Positions 47,913-56,522 of a stretch of DNA of 64,000 nucleotides are shown here, in pieces (position 1 is the first letter of the stretch; each line of letters starts with the position of its first letter). The translations under genes were made by a program, and so were the position numbers. This DNA is from Komagataeibacter europaeus LMG 18890 (GTDB taxonomy: Bacteria > Pseudomonadota > Alphaproteobacteria > Acetobacterales > Acetobacteraceae): assembly GCF_000285295.1 (NCBI RefSeq), contig NZ_CADP01000001.1:59874-123873 (forward strand), given 5' to 3'. Under the pieces are notes generated by a model that saw only the letters and a program-made list of their open reading frames with translations, was not told where the DNA came from and made no database searches.

Positions 47913-47935
47913 ATTGACCGAACGGGTCGGTCAAT
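47913..47935. promoter_or_regulatory. 9-bp perfect inverted repeat, likely operator of emrAB
   Basis: ATTGACCGA (47913-47921) and TCGGTCAAT (47927-47935) pair exactly across ACGGG. On the minus strand the TTGACC in the right arm matches a -35 box for emrA. The spacing and style fit a TetR-type operator overlapping the promoter. No regulator gene is next to it. Confidence 0.55.
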
Positions 47936-47999
47936 CCATTGCACGAAGCTTGCAACACTTCAACCGCCATCACCGGCCCGGGCGCACATTCAGCGCAGT

Positions 48000-49784
48000 T
48001 TACAGCGTAAAGGCCTGATTGCGTACCATGCGGGCATACAGCCCGTTTTCATCCATCAGTGCATCATGCGTGCCACATTCCACCGCGCGGCCCTGCGCCA
48101 TGACCACGACCAGATCGGCTGAACGGACGGTGGACAGGCGGTGGGCCACCACGATGGTCGTGCGTCCGTGGCGCAGATGCGTCAGGGCGTTCTGTACAAT
48201 GGCCTCGCTTTCGCTATCCAGCGCGCTTGTCGCCTCATCCAGCAACAGCACGCGCGGGTTGCGCAGCAGGGCGCGCGCCAGCGCCACGCGCTGCCGCTGG
48301 CCACCCGACAGGCGCTGCCCGCCGGGACCAACCACCGTGTCATATCCCCGTGGCAGGGCCTGAATGAATTCATCCGCCGCCGCCGCCCGGGCCGCTGCAC
48401 GCACCTGCCCGTCATCAGCCTGCGGGTTGCCCATGCGGATATTGTCCATGACCGACAGGTCAAACAGCAGCGTGTCCTGACTGACATAGGCGATCGCGTC
48501 ACGCAGTTCCGACAAGATCAGGCGGCGCAGGTCCACGCCATCGAGCGTGATGCGCCCCCCCGATACGTCATGCAGGCGCGGGATCAGCGACAGCGCCGTG
48601 GACTTGCCCGCCCCCGACGGGCCGACAAGGGCCACGGTCAGGCCGGGACTTGCCACGAAATCCAGTCCCTCCAGCCCCATGCGCCCATCGGGATAACGGA
48701 ACGTGACCCGTTCAAAGCGCAGGTCGCCCCCGCCGGGCGGCAGGTCGATCGCATCGGGCGCCTGCGCCACGGCCACGGGTTCGTCAATCACGTCAAACAC
48801 GCGCTGCAGGCCGCCAAGACCTTCCTGCAGGGCGATATTGAGCGTGCCAAGCGCACGCAGCGGCCGCGCGGCCAGCAGCAGGGCCGCGACAAACCCGGAA
48901 AAATCACCCAGCGTGGCCCCGCCCTGCGTCGCGCGCCACCCGGCAAAGCCCAGCACGGCCGCAACCGCGATCCCGCCCAGTATCTCCAGCATCGGGTCCA
49001 CGCGCGCACGCCCGCGGGCAATGCGCAGCAGCCCCGCATGCAGTCCGTCCAGTACATGCCCCGCCCGGCGTTCTTCCGCGTCTTCCAGTCGATAGACGCG
49101 GATGGTGCGCGACTGGCTGAAACTTTCGGTCAGCATCGCGCTCGTCTCGCCCACCTGTTCATGCACGCCACCGGACTCGCGGCGCAGGCGCTTGCCCAGC
49201 CTGCGCACCGGCATGGCCGCGATGGGATACAGCACGGCGGCAATCAGGCTGAGTTCCCAGTCCATGTACAGCATGGAGGCAATCAGCCCCACCACCGTCA
49301 CGGCGTCACCCAGCGCATTGGTGGCGCGGATCATCGCCTCACGAATCGCCACGGCGTCGGTGGTGAAGCGGGCGGCGATCTGGGCCGGGGCCTCGGTTTC
49401 AATGCGCGAGATATCGGCATGGACCAGATGGTGGAACATGCGCTGCTGCAGGCCACGGATCACCAGCAGCACCAGCGACTGCACCGCGATCGACTGCCCG
49501 TACTGCGATATGGCCTTCGCCACCGTGATCACCACCACCAACAGCGGCACCTGATACAGGATACGCGGATCATGGTCGGCAAACATGTCCAGCGCACGCT
49601 GGATCACCAGCGGATACAGCGCACTGAATATGGCCATGAGCGCCGTCAGCACCATGACGGTCAGTATGCGCAGCTTGTGACAGGCCAGTTCATCATGCCA
49701 CAGCCGTCGCATCAGGCTGCGTGACGACACCGTTTGCGTGGGTGCGGCCTGCCTGTCGGGCATGGGCGTTTGAATCGCGTTCAT
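48000..49784 (-). CDS. ABC exporter, fused membrane and ATPase domains (MsbA-like)
   Basis: A 594-residue half-transporter with six helices (about 30-300) and a C-terminal nucleotide-binding domain. Walker A is GPSGAGKSTALS, the signature LSGGQRQRVALARAL, Walker B VLLLDEATSALD and the H-loop VAHRLS. I use ATG 49784; an open frame to 49832 lacks support. It is of the lipid/drug exporter type, so MsbA (lipid A-core flippase) is possible but not proven. It lies upstream of emrAB on the same strand, 139 bases apart. Confidence 0.9.
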   Translation of the reverse strand: MNAIQTPMPDRQAAPTQTVSSRSLMRRLWHDELACHKLRILTVMVLTALMAIFSALYPLVIQRALDMFADHDPRILYQVPLLVVVITVAKAISQYGQSIAVQSLVLLVIRGLQQRMFHHLVHADISRIETEAPAQIAARFTTDAVAIREAMIRATNALGDAVTVVGLIASMLYMDWELSLIAAVLYPIAAMPVRRLGKRLRRESGGVHEQVGETSAMLTESFSQSRTIRVYRLEDAEERRAGHVLDGLHAGLLRIARGRARVDPMLEILGGIAVAAVLGFAGWRATQGGATLGDFSGFVAALLLAARPLRALGTLNIALQEGLGGLQRVFDVIDEPVAVAQAPDAIDLPPGGGDLRFERVTFRYPDGRMGLEGLDFVASPGLTVALVGPSGAGKSTALSLIPRLHDVSGGRITLDGVDLRRLILSELRDAIAYVSQDTLLFDLSVMDNIRMGNPQADDGQVRAAARAAAADEFIQALPRGYDTVVGPGGQRLSGGQRQRVALARALLRNPRVLLLDEATSALDSESEAIVQNALTHLRHGRTTIVVAHRLSTVRSADLVVVMAQGRAVECGTHDALMDENGLYARMVRNQAFTL

Positions 49785-49843
49785 TAACCGGCCTATAGCC
49801 GCATGGCCGCCCAAAACAAAGGCCCGCGACACATGGTTACAAA

Positions 49844-51070
49844 TTATGTCTCGGCAGGGGGACCGTCACGCAATACCCCATCCATGCGCGCCACACAGGC
49901 CGCATGACCTGCGGTGCAGCCATTTTCCAGCCACCATCGCCGCACCCGCGCCAGTACCCGGCCCACCATTGCGCCCGATGCGCGCCCGGTCGCCATGACA
50001 TCGCGGCCCGCCAGCGGGAAGACCGGCTTTTCCATTGCTTCCAGCCCGGCCCGCAGGGCATCCCACGTGGCCGCCCGCTGTCCCGCCATGTCGGCCTGAC
50101 GCAGCCATGTACGCCATGACAGGTCGCGCAACGCATGATCGGCCAGCATGGGCGCAAGCACGTCCGCCCCCATGCCGGGCAGCGGCACGGGTTCGCCGCG
50201 CGTCTGCGCCAGCGCCGTGGTAACGGCGCGCGACAGCTTCAGCCGCCGCGCCACCTCGCGCACATCCCCCGACACCAGGGCGGCAAGGCGCAGCACCGCA
50301 TCCGCCGGTGCGCCACAGGCCAGCAGGCGGCCAAGGCGGCTGATGTCGTAGCCTTCGGGCAGGACATGGCCCAGCACACCGGCATCATGCATCTGGACCA
50401 GCGTGCGCGCCACATGCGGCCCGACAAGGATACGGCGCAGTTCCGACCACACCCGTTCGACCGACAGCCGGTCGATCATGCCCGACAGGGCGGCAATGGC
50501 GGCAATCGCTTCCGGTTCGGGCGCATCCCCGCCGTAACGGGCCTGAAAGCGGAAAAAACGCAGGATGCGCAGCGCATCTTCCGTAATGCGCAGCCGCGCA
50601 TCCCCCACGAAGCGGATCCGTCCCACCGCCAGGTCTGCCCGCCCGTTGAAATAATCATGCACCACGCCCGCGCTGTCGCACGACATGGCGTTTATGGTGA
50701 AATCGCGCCGGGCCGCGTCCTCGCGCCAGTCACGGGTCCAGGCCACGGTGGCGTGGCGGCCATCGGTTTCCTCATCCCGGCGCAGGGTCGTGATCTCGAA
50801 TGGACGCCCCTCCAGCACGGCGGTGACGGTGCCGTGCGACAGGCCCGTGGGCACCACGCGCATCCCCGCCTGTTTCAGCCGTGCCATCACCACATCGGGC
50901 GCAAGCGGGGTGGCAAGGTCGATATCCGACACCCCGCGCCCGCACAGCAGGTCACGCACCGCGCCCCCCACCAGCCGCGCATCGGGCAGGATGGACCATA
51001 TCCGCGCAAGCTGCCCCGACACGTCCGGCATGTCCCGGCGCAGGCCATCAAGCGGGTTGATCCCGGTCAT
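49844..51070 (-). CDS. cca: CCA tRNA nucleotidyltransferase
   Basis: Adds or repairs the 3' CCA end of tRNAs. 408 residues of class II. The head motif is GGAVRDLLCGRGVSDIDLAT near residue 36, with DID for metals. RRDFTINAMSCDSAG near 141 and RITEDALRILRFFRFQARYG near 184 are further motifs. The bacterial CCA and poly(A) polymerase groups are related, so the latter role is not excluded. It lies 2 bases after the DUF1285 gene. Confidence 0.92.
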   Translation of the reverse strand: MTGINPLDGLRRDMPDVSGQLARIWSILPDARLVGGAVRDLLCGRGVSDIDLATPLAPDVVMARLKQAGMRVVPTGLSHGTVTAVLEGRPFEITTLRRDEETDGRHATVAWTRDWREDAARRDFTINAMSCDSAGVVHDYFNGRADLAVGRIRFVGDARLRITEDALRILRFFRFQARYGGDAPEPEAIAAIAALSGMIDRLSVERVWSELRRILVGPHVARTLVQMHDAGVLGHVLPEGYDISRLGRLLACGAPADAVLRLAALVSGDVREVARRLKLSRAVTTALAQTRGEPVPLPGMGADVLAPMLADHALRDLSWRTWLRQADMAGQRAATWDALRAGLEAMEKPVFPLAGRDVMATGRASGAMVGRVLARVRRWWLENGCTAGHAACVARMDGVLRDGPPAET

Positions 51071-51072
51071 GG

Positions 51073-51645
51073 TCAGGTTTCGTCCGGCAGGGTCGACAGC
51101 GGGAAAAACACATGCTGGCTCCAGACCCCCAGGCAGGGCACGCCACGGCAGTTTCCTTCCACCGCCAGCGCGGCCAGTTCGTAATAGACCGGGCGCGCGA
51201 TCCGTGCCTCGATCGGCAGCGCGCCATCCCCGTCACGCACATGCAGGTAGGGCACCGGCCCCGTGCCGCAGCCTTCGCACGGCACGTCCCACGCACAGCG
51301 AATCGGGTGATCCGGCCCCGCGCAGATCACCTGGTCCACATTGGTGCGGAACGACAGCACCTGCCCCCGCCCGCAGCCATGCCATTCCAGGTGGTTTGCG
51401 ACGAAGGGCGCGTCCTCCACCTCAATCGTGCCCTGCTCGACCGGGGTCTGCAGGCGGTAGCCCCCCTGCGCGTCACGCCGCAGGGTGGATGCGAACAGGC
51501 AGACCATCGGCTTGCGACGGATGGGGGAGCCACGGTACAGCCATGTCCCGTCACGCCTGATCAGGAACGGCAGCGCGCCGCATGTGCCCGCCCGCCCCGT
51601 GGAAAGGGGGGGCATGGTCTCACCTGTCTCGAAATCGTCCATCAA
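51073..51645 (-). CDS. DUF1285 domain protein
   Basis: A 190-residue protein of unknown function. The family block is WLYRGSPIRRKPMVCLFAST (about residues 35-54), followed by RLQTPVEQGTIEVEDAPFVA. Members are common next to MoxR operons in alphaproteobacteria. Its start is divergent from moxR with 91 bases between. It is the upstream partner of cca (gap 2 bases). Function unknown. Confidence 0.88.
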   Translation of the reverse strand: MMDDFETGETMPPLSTGRAGTCGALPFLIRRDGTWLYRGSPIRRKPMVCLFASTLRRDAQGGYRLQTPVEQGTIEVEDAPFVANHLEWHGCGRGQVLSFRTNVDQVICAGPDHPIRCAWDVPCEGCGTGPVPYLHVRDGDGALPIEARIARPVYYELAALAVEGNCRGVPCLGVWSQHVFFPLSTLPDET

Positions 51646-51736
51646 TTGCGTTAACCCGACACTATGGAAGCTGCTGGACTTGATATAGGGATCAACACCG
51701 GGTTGATGAAACCCCCGGACCTGTCAGACTGTTGGA

Positions 51737-52789
51737 ATGATGACCATGGATGATACCCCTCCCCTCCATGCGGCGCCGCAGGCGGGCATGACATCTCCCT
51801 CCGCCCCCACGGGCGAACAGATTGCAGCCCAGGCCGAAAGCATGGGCGTGCGCCTGCGTGACGCACGTGCGGAAATCGGCCGCGTCATACTGGGGCAGGA
51901 CCGCGTGATCGACCTTGTGCTGACATCCATCCTGTCGGGGGGGCATGCGCTGCTGGTGGGCGCGCCGGGGCTGGGCAAGACGCTGCTGGTCACAACGCTG
52001 GGTCACGTGCTGGGCATGGATGCGCGGCGCGTGCAGTTCACGCCCGACCTCATGCCGTCCGACATCCTGGGCAGCGAGATACTGGACGAGGACGAAAGCG
52101 GCCGCCGCAGCTTCCGCTTCGTGGCGGGGCCGGTCTTCTGCCAGTTGCTGATGGCCGATGAAATCAACCGCGCCAGCCCCCGCACCCAGTCCGCCCTGCT
52201 GCAGGCCATGCAGGAACACGAGGTCGCGATCGCCGGCACCAACCACCTGCTGCCCCGTCCCTTTCACGTTCTTGCCACCCAGAACCCGATCGAGCAGGAA
52301 GGCACCTATCCCCTGCCCGAGGCGCAGCTTGACCGCTTCCTCATGCAGGTGACGCTGGACTTTCCCGATGCCGGGGCGGAACGCGCCATGCTGCTGGCCA
52401 CGACCGGCACCACAACGGCCACGGCCCGGCCCGTGCTGGCGGCCAGCGACGTGCTGGCGGCACAGGAACTGGTGCGCGCGCTGCCGGTGGGTGAACAGGT
52501 GGTCGATGCGATCGTGCGGCTTGTCCGCGCGGCCCGGCCGGAAACGACCGATGACCCGACCATACGCGAAGCCGTGGCGTGGGGCCCCGGCCCGCGTGCG
52601 GCGCAGGCGCTGATGCTGGCCACCCGCGCGCGCGCGCTGCTTGATGGCCGCCTGTCCCCCACCATCGAGGACGTGGCGGCGCTTGCCCACCCCATCCTTG
52701 CCCACCGCATGGCGCTGTCCTTTACCGCGCGGGCGGAAAATGTCCGCCTGGGCACGCTGATCGACACGCTGGTCGGACGGATCGGCTGA
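51737..52789 (+). CDS. MoxR-family AAA+ ATPase
   Basis: A 350-residue ATPase of the MoxR clade. Walker A is GAPGLGKT at 75-82; Walker B is in LLMADEINRASPRTQSALLQ near 136, and the sensor-type NPIEQEGTYPLPEAQLDRF follows. MoxR proteins act as chaperones that activate or assemble VWA-domain targets. Here it opens an operon with DUF58, DUF4159 and VWA proteins. The gap to DUF58 is 2 bases. Confidence 0.94.
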   Translation: MMTMDDTPPLHAAPQAGMTSPSAPTGEQIAAQAESMGVRLRDARAEIGRVILGQDRVIDLVLTSILSGGHALLVGAPGLGKTLLVTTLGHVLGMDARRVQFTPDLMPSDILGSEILDEDESGRRSFRFVAGPVFCQLLMADEINRASPRTQSALLQAMQEHEVAIAGTNHLLPRPFHVLATQNPIEQEGTYPLPEAQLDRFLMQVTLDFPDAGAERAMLLATTGTTTATARPVLAASDVLAAQELVRALPVGEQVVDAIVRLVRAARPETTDDPTIREAVAWGPGPRAAQALMLATRARALLDGRLSPTIEDVAALAHPILAHRMALSFTARAENVRLGTLIDTLVGRIG

Positions 52790-52791
52790 CA

Positions 52792-53796
52792 TTGCGCGCG
52801 GCCCTGTCCTTTCTCACGCGCCTGTCCGGGCGGACCCCACGGGACGCCGCCCGGACGCCCGCCCCATCGGGCCATGGCGGGGATGATGCCGGCTTCCTGC
52901 CCCGCCACCCGGTTTCAGCCACGGCGCTGGCTGATTCGCTCGCCAGTCGCCTGCCATCCCTGATCGTGGCGGCGCGTCGGATCGCGCAGAATGCGGGTGC
53001 TGGTCCCCACCCACGGCGCAAGGCCGGCACGGGCGAGGAATTCTGGCAGTACCGTCCCGCCATGTCGGGCGAGGCCGCGACCCATATCGACTGGCGGCAG
53101 TCGGCACGCGGGGACCGGGCATTTGTACGCGAACACGAAGCCCAGACCCCGCATACCATATGTATCTGGTGCGATAACAGCGCATCCATGCGCTGGCGGT
53201 CCGATGACAGCCTGCCGCTGAAGGCCGAACGTGCCTTTCTGCTGGCGCTGGCCTGCGCCGCCATGCTGCTGCGACAGGGGGAAGACATCCGCCTGCTGGG
53301 GCCGACCGGGGCGCCCCCGCTGCGCCTGCGCGGGCGGCAGGCGCTGGAACGCATGGCCCACGCGCTGATCGCCGCCCTGCGCGCCACGGCGGACGAACCC
53401 GCCCTGCCGCAGGCCGCCGCCATTCCCGCGCGCAGCCGGGTGCTGCTGTTTGGCGACGGGCTGTATCCCGCGACGCAACTGGCGGCCTTCCTGCGCGCGG
53501 CGACCGCACGGCAGGCGACCTGCACGCTGATCGAAGTGATCGACCCGGCGGAAACCGCCTTTCCGTATGAAGGGCATACCCGCTTTACCGGGCTGGAGGA
53601 TGACACGACCGTGCTGCTCAATGGCAGCGCAGCCCTGCGCCATGACTACGCCGCGATATGGGCCCGCCATCAGGACCGGCTGCGCACCCTGTGCCAGGCG
53701 GCGGGCAGCCCGCCGGTGCCACACCTGACGGACCAGCCACCGGAAAAGGCCCTGCTGGCGCTGCACGCCCTGCCGGGCATGGGGAACAGGCCATGA
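52792..53796 (+). CDS. DUF58 domain protein
   Basis: A 334-residue DUF58 protein, usually partner of MoxR. The core FWQYRPAMSGEAATHIDWRQ is at about 84-103, then SARGDRAFVREHEAQ. No ATG lies near the start; TTG 52792, directly after the moxR stop, is the likely start. A VWA-like tail carries ICIWCDNSASMRWR near 120 (D-x-S-x-S, D126). The stop overlaps the next ATG (53793) by four bases. Confidence 0.88.
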   Translation: MRAALSFLTRLSGRTPRDAARTPAPSGHGGDDAGFLPRHPVSATALADSLASRLPSLIVAARRIAQNAGAGPHPRRKAGTGEEFWQYRPAMSGEAATHIDWRQSARGDRAFVREHEAQTPHTICIWCDNSASMRWRSDDSLPLKAERAFLLALACAAMLLRQGEDIRLLGPTGAPPLRLRGRQALERMAHALIAALRATADEPALPQAAAIPARSRVLLFGDGLYPATQLAAFLRAATARQATCTLIEVIDPAETAFPYEGHTRFTGLEDDTTVLLNGSAALRHDYAAIWARHQDRLRTLCQAAGSPPVPHLTDQPPEKALLALHALPGMGNRP

Positions 53797-56522
53797 TGCT
53801 CCTTGCGCCATGGATGCTGCTGGGGCTGCTGGCGCTGCCCGTCGTGTGGTGGCTGCTGCACGCCCTGCCGCCCGCGCCACGCATACAGTCCTTTCCGCCC
53901 ATGGCCCTGCTGCGCGCGCTCAACGCCCCGCCGCCGGATGCGACCTCCGCCCCGCTGTGGCGACTGCTGCTACGCTGTGCCGCCGTGGGGCTGCTGGTGC
54001 TGGGGCTGGCGCAGCCGATCTTTCCACGCGGGCAGGCGGGATCCGCTGATGCCGACTGCCTGATCGTGGTGGATAATGGCTGGGCTGCCGCGGGCACCTG
54101 GCCCCAGCGCATCCATGCGCTGGATGGCCTGCTGGATCACCTGTCGCGCACCGGGCATGGCGCGCGCCTGCTGCTGACCGCACGCAATGACGCGCTGGAC
54201 CCGATGACGGTCCAGCCCACGCAGCAGGCACAGGTGCTGCGTGGCATGATCGACCCGCTCCTGCCCCGCGCATGGTCAGTGGACCGCGCCGCGGCCACAC
54301 ATGCGCTGGGGCAGCTGATGCAGCAGAACTGGCATGGGCCGGTCATCTACGTTGCTGACGGGCTGGCCACACCGGCGGATGCCGCGTTTGGTGCGGCACT
54401 GGGCAAAATCGGGCCGGTGCGGGGAATGTACCTGCCCGGTTCGGACATTACGCTGCTTGCGCCGCCGGACGGTGGTGAAAATGGCCTGGCCACCCGCCTG
54501 CGCGCCGTACCGCGCCCGCATGCGCGCACATGGCAGCTACGGCTTGAAACCACCACCGGGGGCACGCTGGCCCTTGTCCCCGCGACCCTGCCCGCGGGCA
54601 GCGACCATGTGGACATCACGCCCGACCTGCCGGCCGAACTGCGGAACAAGGTCGATCACCTGTCGCTGGATGGCGTGAACGGGCCCGGCGGCCTGCGCCT
54701 GCTGGATGAACGTGAACGCCAGCGCCCCGTGGGGCTGATTTCCAGCACATCATCCGACACGCCGCTGATGGGCAGCCTGTTCTACCTGCGCCGCGCGCTG
54801 CAGCCCACCGCCGAACTGCGCGAAGGGGATCTGGACACGCTGCTGGCCCGCCCGCTTTCGGTCATCATAGCACCCGACGGCACGCTGGGCAGTCCCGACA
54901 GCCGCAGGAAGGTGGAAGCATGGGTGCGCGGTGGCGGTACCCTGATCCGTTTTGCAGGCCCCCTGCTGGTCAAGGGCAGCGACAGCCCCGCCCCCGACCC
55001 GAAACCCGCCGATACGCTGCTGCCAGTCCCCCTGATGGGGGGCGAGCGGGTGCTGGGCGGCACCATGTCATGGAGCAGGCCCGAACACCTTGCCCCCTTC
55101 CCCGCGTCCTCCCCGTTCCATGACCTTGACATCCCGGGCGACGTCACGGTGTCGCGGCAGGTCCTGGCCCAACCCTCCACCGATCTGGACAGCCATAGCT
55201 GGGCGCGGCTGACCGATGGTACGCCGCTGGTGACCCATGCCGCCCTCGGGGCGGGGCAGGTCGTGCTGTTCCATGTCACCAGCACGGCGGAATGGTCCAA
55301 CCTGCCGCTGTCGGGGCTGTTCGTGGGCATGCTGCAGCACCTGATTGACGAGGCATCGGGGATCGAGACGCCAGCAGGCGCCACCCTGCTGGCCCCATAC
55401 ATGACGCTGGATGGCGATGGCGCGCTGGTGACGCCGCCCGCGGGGGCGCAGGCGCTGCGGGCCGATGCCTTTGGCCACACGGTCCCCACACCGGAACACC
55501 CGCCTGGACTGTATGGCCCGCGCAACAGCCGCCGTGCGCTCAACCCCGGTGATGGCCCGGCCCCGCTTGTGGCGCAGGACACCATCGGCACGGCGTCTGA
55601 CCTGCGCGGTCAGGTGCCTGATCTGGCTATCGGACCGCTGCTCATGGTCCTGGCCGGCCTGCTGCTGGTCGTGGATGGCGCGATAAGCGTGCTGCAGCGC
55701 GGGCGGAAATGGGCCCGCCGCGCGACGGTCGCCGCGCTGGCGCTGGCCTGCATGCCGCACGGCCACGCGCATGCGGCAGACATTCCCGCCGACGTGCCGC
55801 GCGCGGCGCTGGAAACCCGGCTGGCCTACATCATCACCGGGCATGCGGATGTCGATGATGTCTCGAAGGAAGGGCTGCAGGGGCTGTCGGATTACGTCAA
55901 TGCCCGGACCTCCGCCGTGCTGGGCCACCCTGATGGCGTGGTGCCGGAACGCGACGACCTGTCTTACTATCCGCTCATCTACTGGCCGGTGACGGCGGAT
56001 GCCACAACCACGCCCGCCCGCACGGCGGCGCTGAATACCTACATGCGTCATGGCGGCATCCTGATGATCGACACGCAGGGACAGGATCCCGCCACGGCAG
56101 GCGACGGTGCGGGCAGCTATACCGGTTCCGCCCCCGGCACGGCGGCGGCCCTGCGGCGCATGACGGCGGGGCTGGATATCCCGCCCCTTGCACGGATGGA
56201 TAACCACCATGTGCTGTCGCGCACGTTCTACCTGCTGCACGATTTTCCCGGCCGGTATGACGGCATGCCGGTATGGGTGGCGCAGGAAGGCGACAGCACC
56301 AATGACGGCGTCAGTCCCGTCATCATCGGCAGCAATGACTGGGCGCACGCATGGGCGGTGGATGACAGTGGCAATACCCCGTATGCCCCCGTGCCCGACG
56401 GTGCGGAGCAGCGCGTGCTGGCCTACCGTTTCGGGGTCAATGCGGTGATCTATGCGCTGACGGGCAATTACAAGGCGGACCAGGTCCATGTGCCTGCCCT
56501 GCTGAAACGGCTGGGGGAATGA
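53793..56522 (+). CDS. BatA-like membrane protein with DUF4159 domain
   Basis: A 909-residue protein. Two N-terminal helices (about 3-25 and 60-80) match the BatA N-terminal region. Residues about 85-220 resemble a VWA domain whose metal motif is degenerate (CLIVVDNGWAAAG where D-x-S-x-S is expected). A GATase-like region lies in the middle. A helix near 620-640 is followed by a C-terminal DUF4159 domain (about 665-905), YYPLIYWPVTAD and MRHGGILMIDTQGQ. The last four bases overlap the next gene (ATGA). Function is unknown; the MoxR-chaperone context suggests a membrane complex at the envelope. Confidence 0.85.
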   Translation: MMLLAPWMLLGLLALPVVWWLLHALPPAPRIQSFPPMALLRALNAPPPDATSAPLWRLLLRCAAVGLLVLGLAQPIFPRGQAGSADADCLIVVDNGWAAAGTWPQRIHALDGLLDHLSRTGHGARLLLTARNDALDPMTVQPTQQAQVLRGMIDPLLPRAWSVDRAAATHALGQLMQQNWHGPVIYVADGLATPADAAFGAALGKIGPVRGMYLPGSDITLLAPPDGGENGLATRLRAVPRPHARTWQLRLETTTGGTLALVPATLPAGSDHVDITPDLPAELRNKVDHLSLDGVNGPGGLRLLDERERQRPVGLISSTSSDTPLMGSLFYLRRALQPTAELREGDLDTLLARPLSVIIAPDGTLGSPDSRRKVEAWVRGGGTLIRFAGPLLVKGSDSPAPDPKPADTLLPVPLMGGERVLGGTMSWSRPEHLAPFPASSPFHDLDIPGDVTVSRQVLAQPSTDLDSHSWARLTDGTPLVTHAALGAGQVVLFHVTSTAEWSNLPLSGLFVGMLQHLIDEASGIETPAGATLLAPYMTLDGDGALVTPPAGAQALRADAFGHTVPTPEHPPGLYGPRNSRRALNPGDGPAPLVAQDTIGTASDLRGQVPDLAIGPLLMVLAGLLLVVDGAISVLQRGRKWARRATVAALALACMPHGHAHAADIPADVPRAALETRLAYIITGHADVDDVSKEGLQGLSDYVNARTSAVLGHPDGVVPERDDLSYYPLIYWPVTADATTTPARTAALNTYMRHGGILMIDTQGQDPATAGDGAGSYTGSAPGTAAALRRMTAGLDIPPLARMDNHHVLSRTFYLLHDFPGRYDGMPVWVAQEGDSTNDGVSPVIIGSNDWAHAWAVDDSGNTPYAPVPDGAEQRVLAYRFGVNAVIYALTGNYKADQVHVPALLKRLGE

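Noticed and set aside
48141-49724. 527-residue plus-strand open frame
   Set aside because: Antisense to the ABC exporter and rich in Gln, His and Arg.
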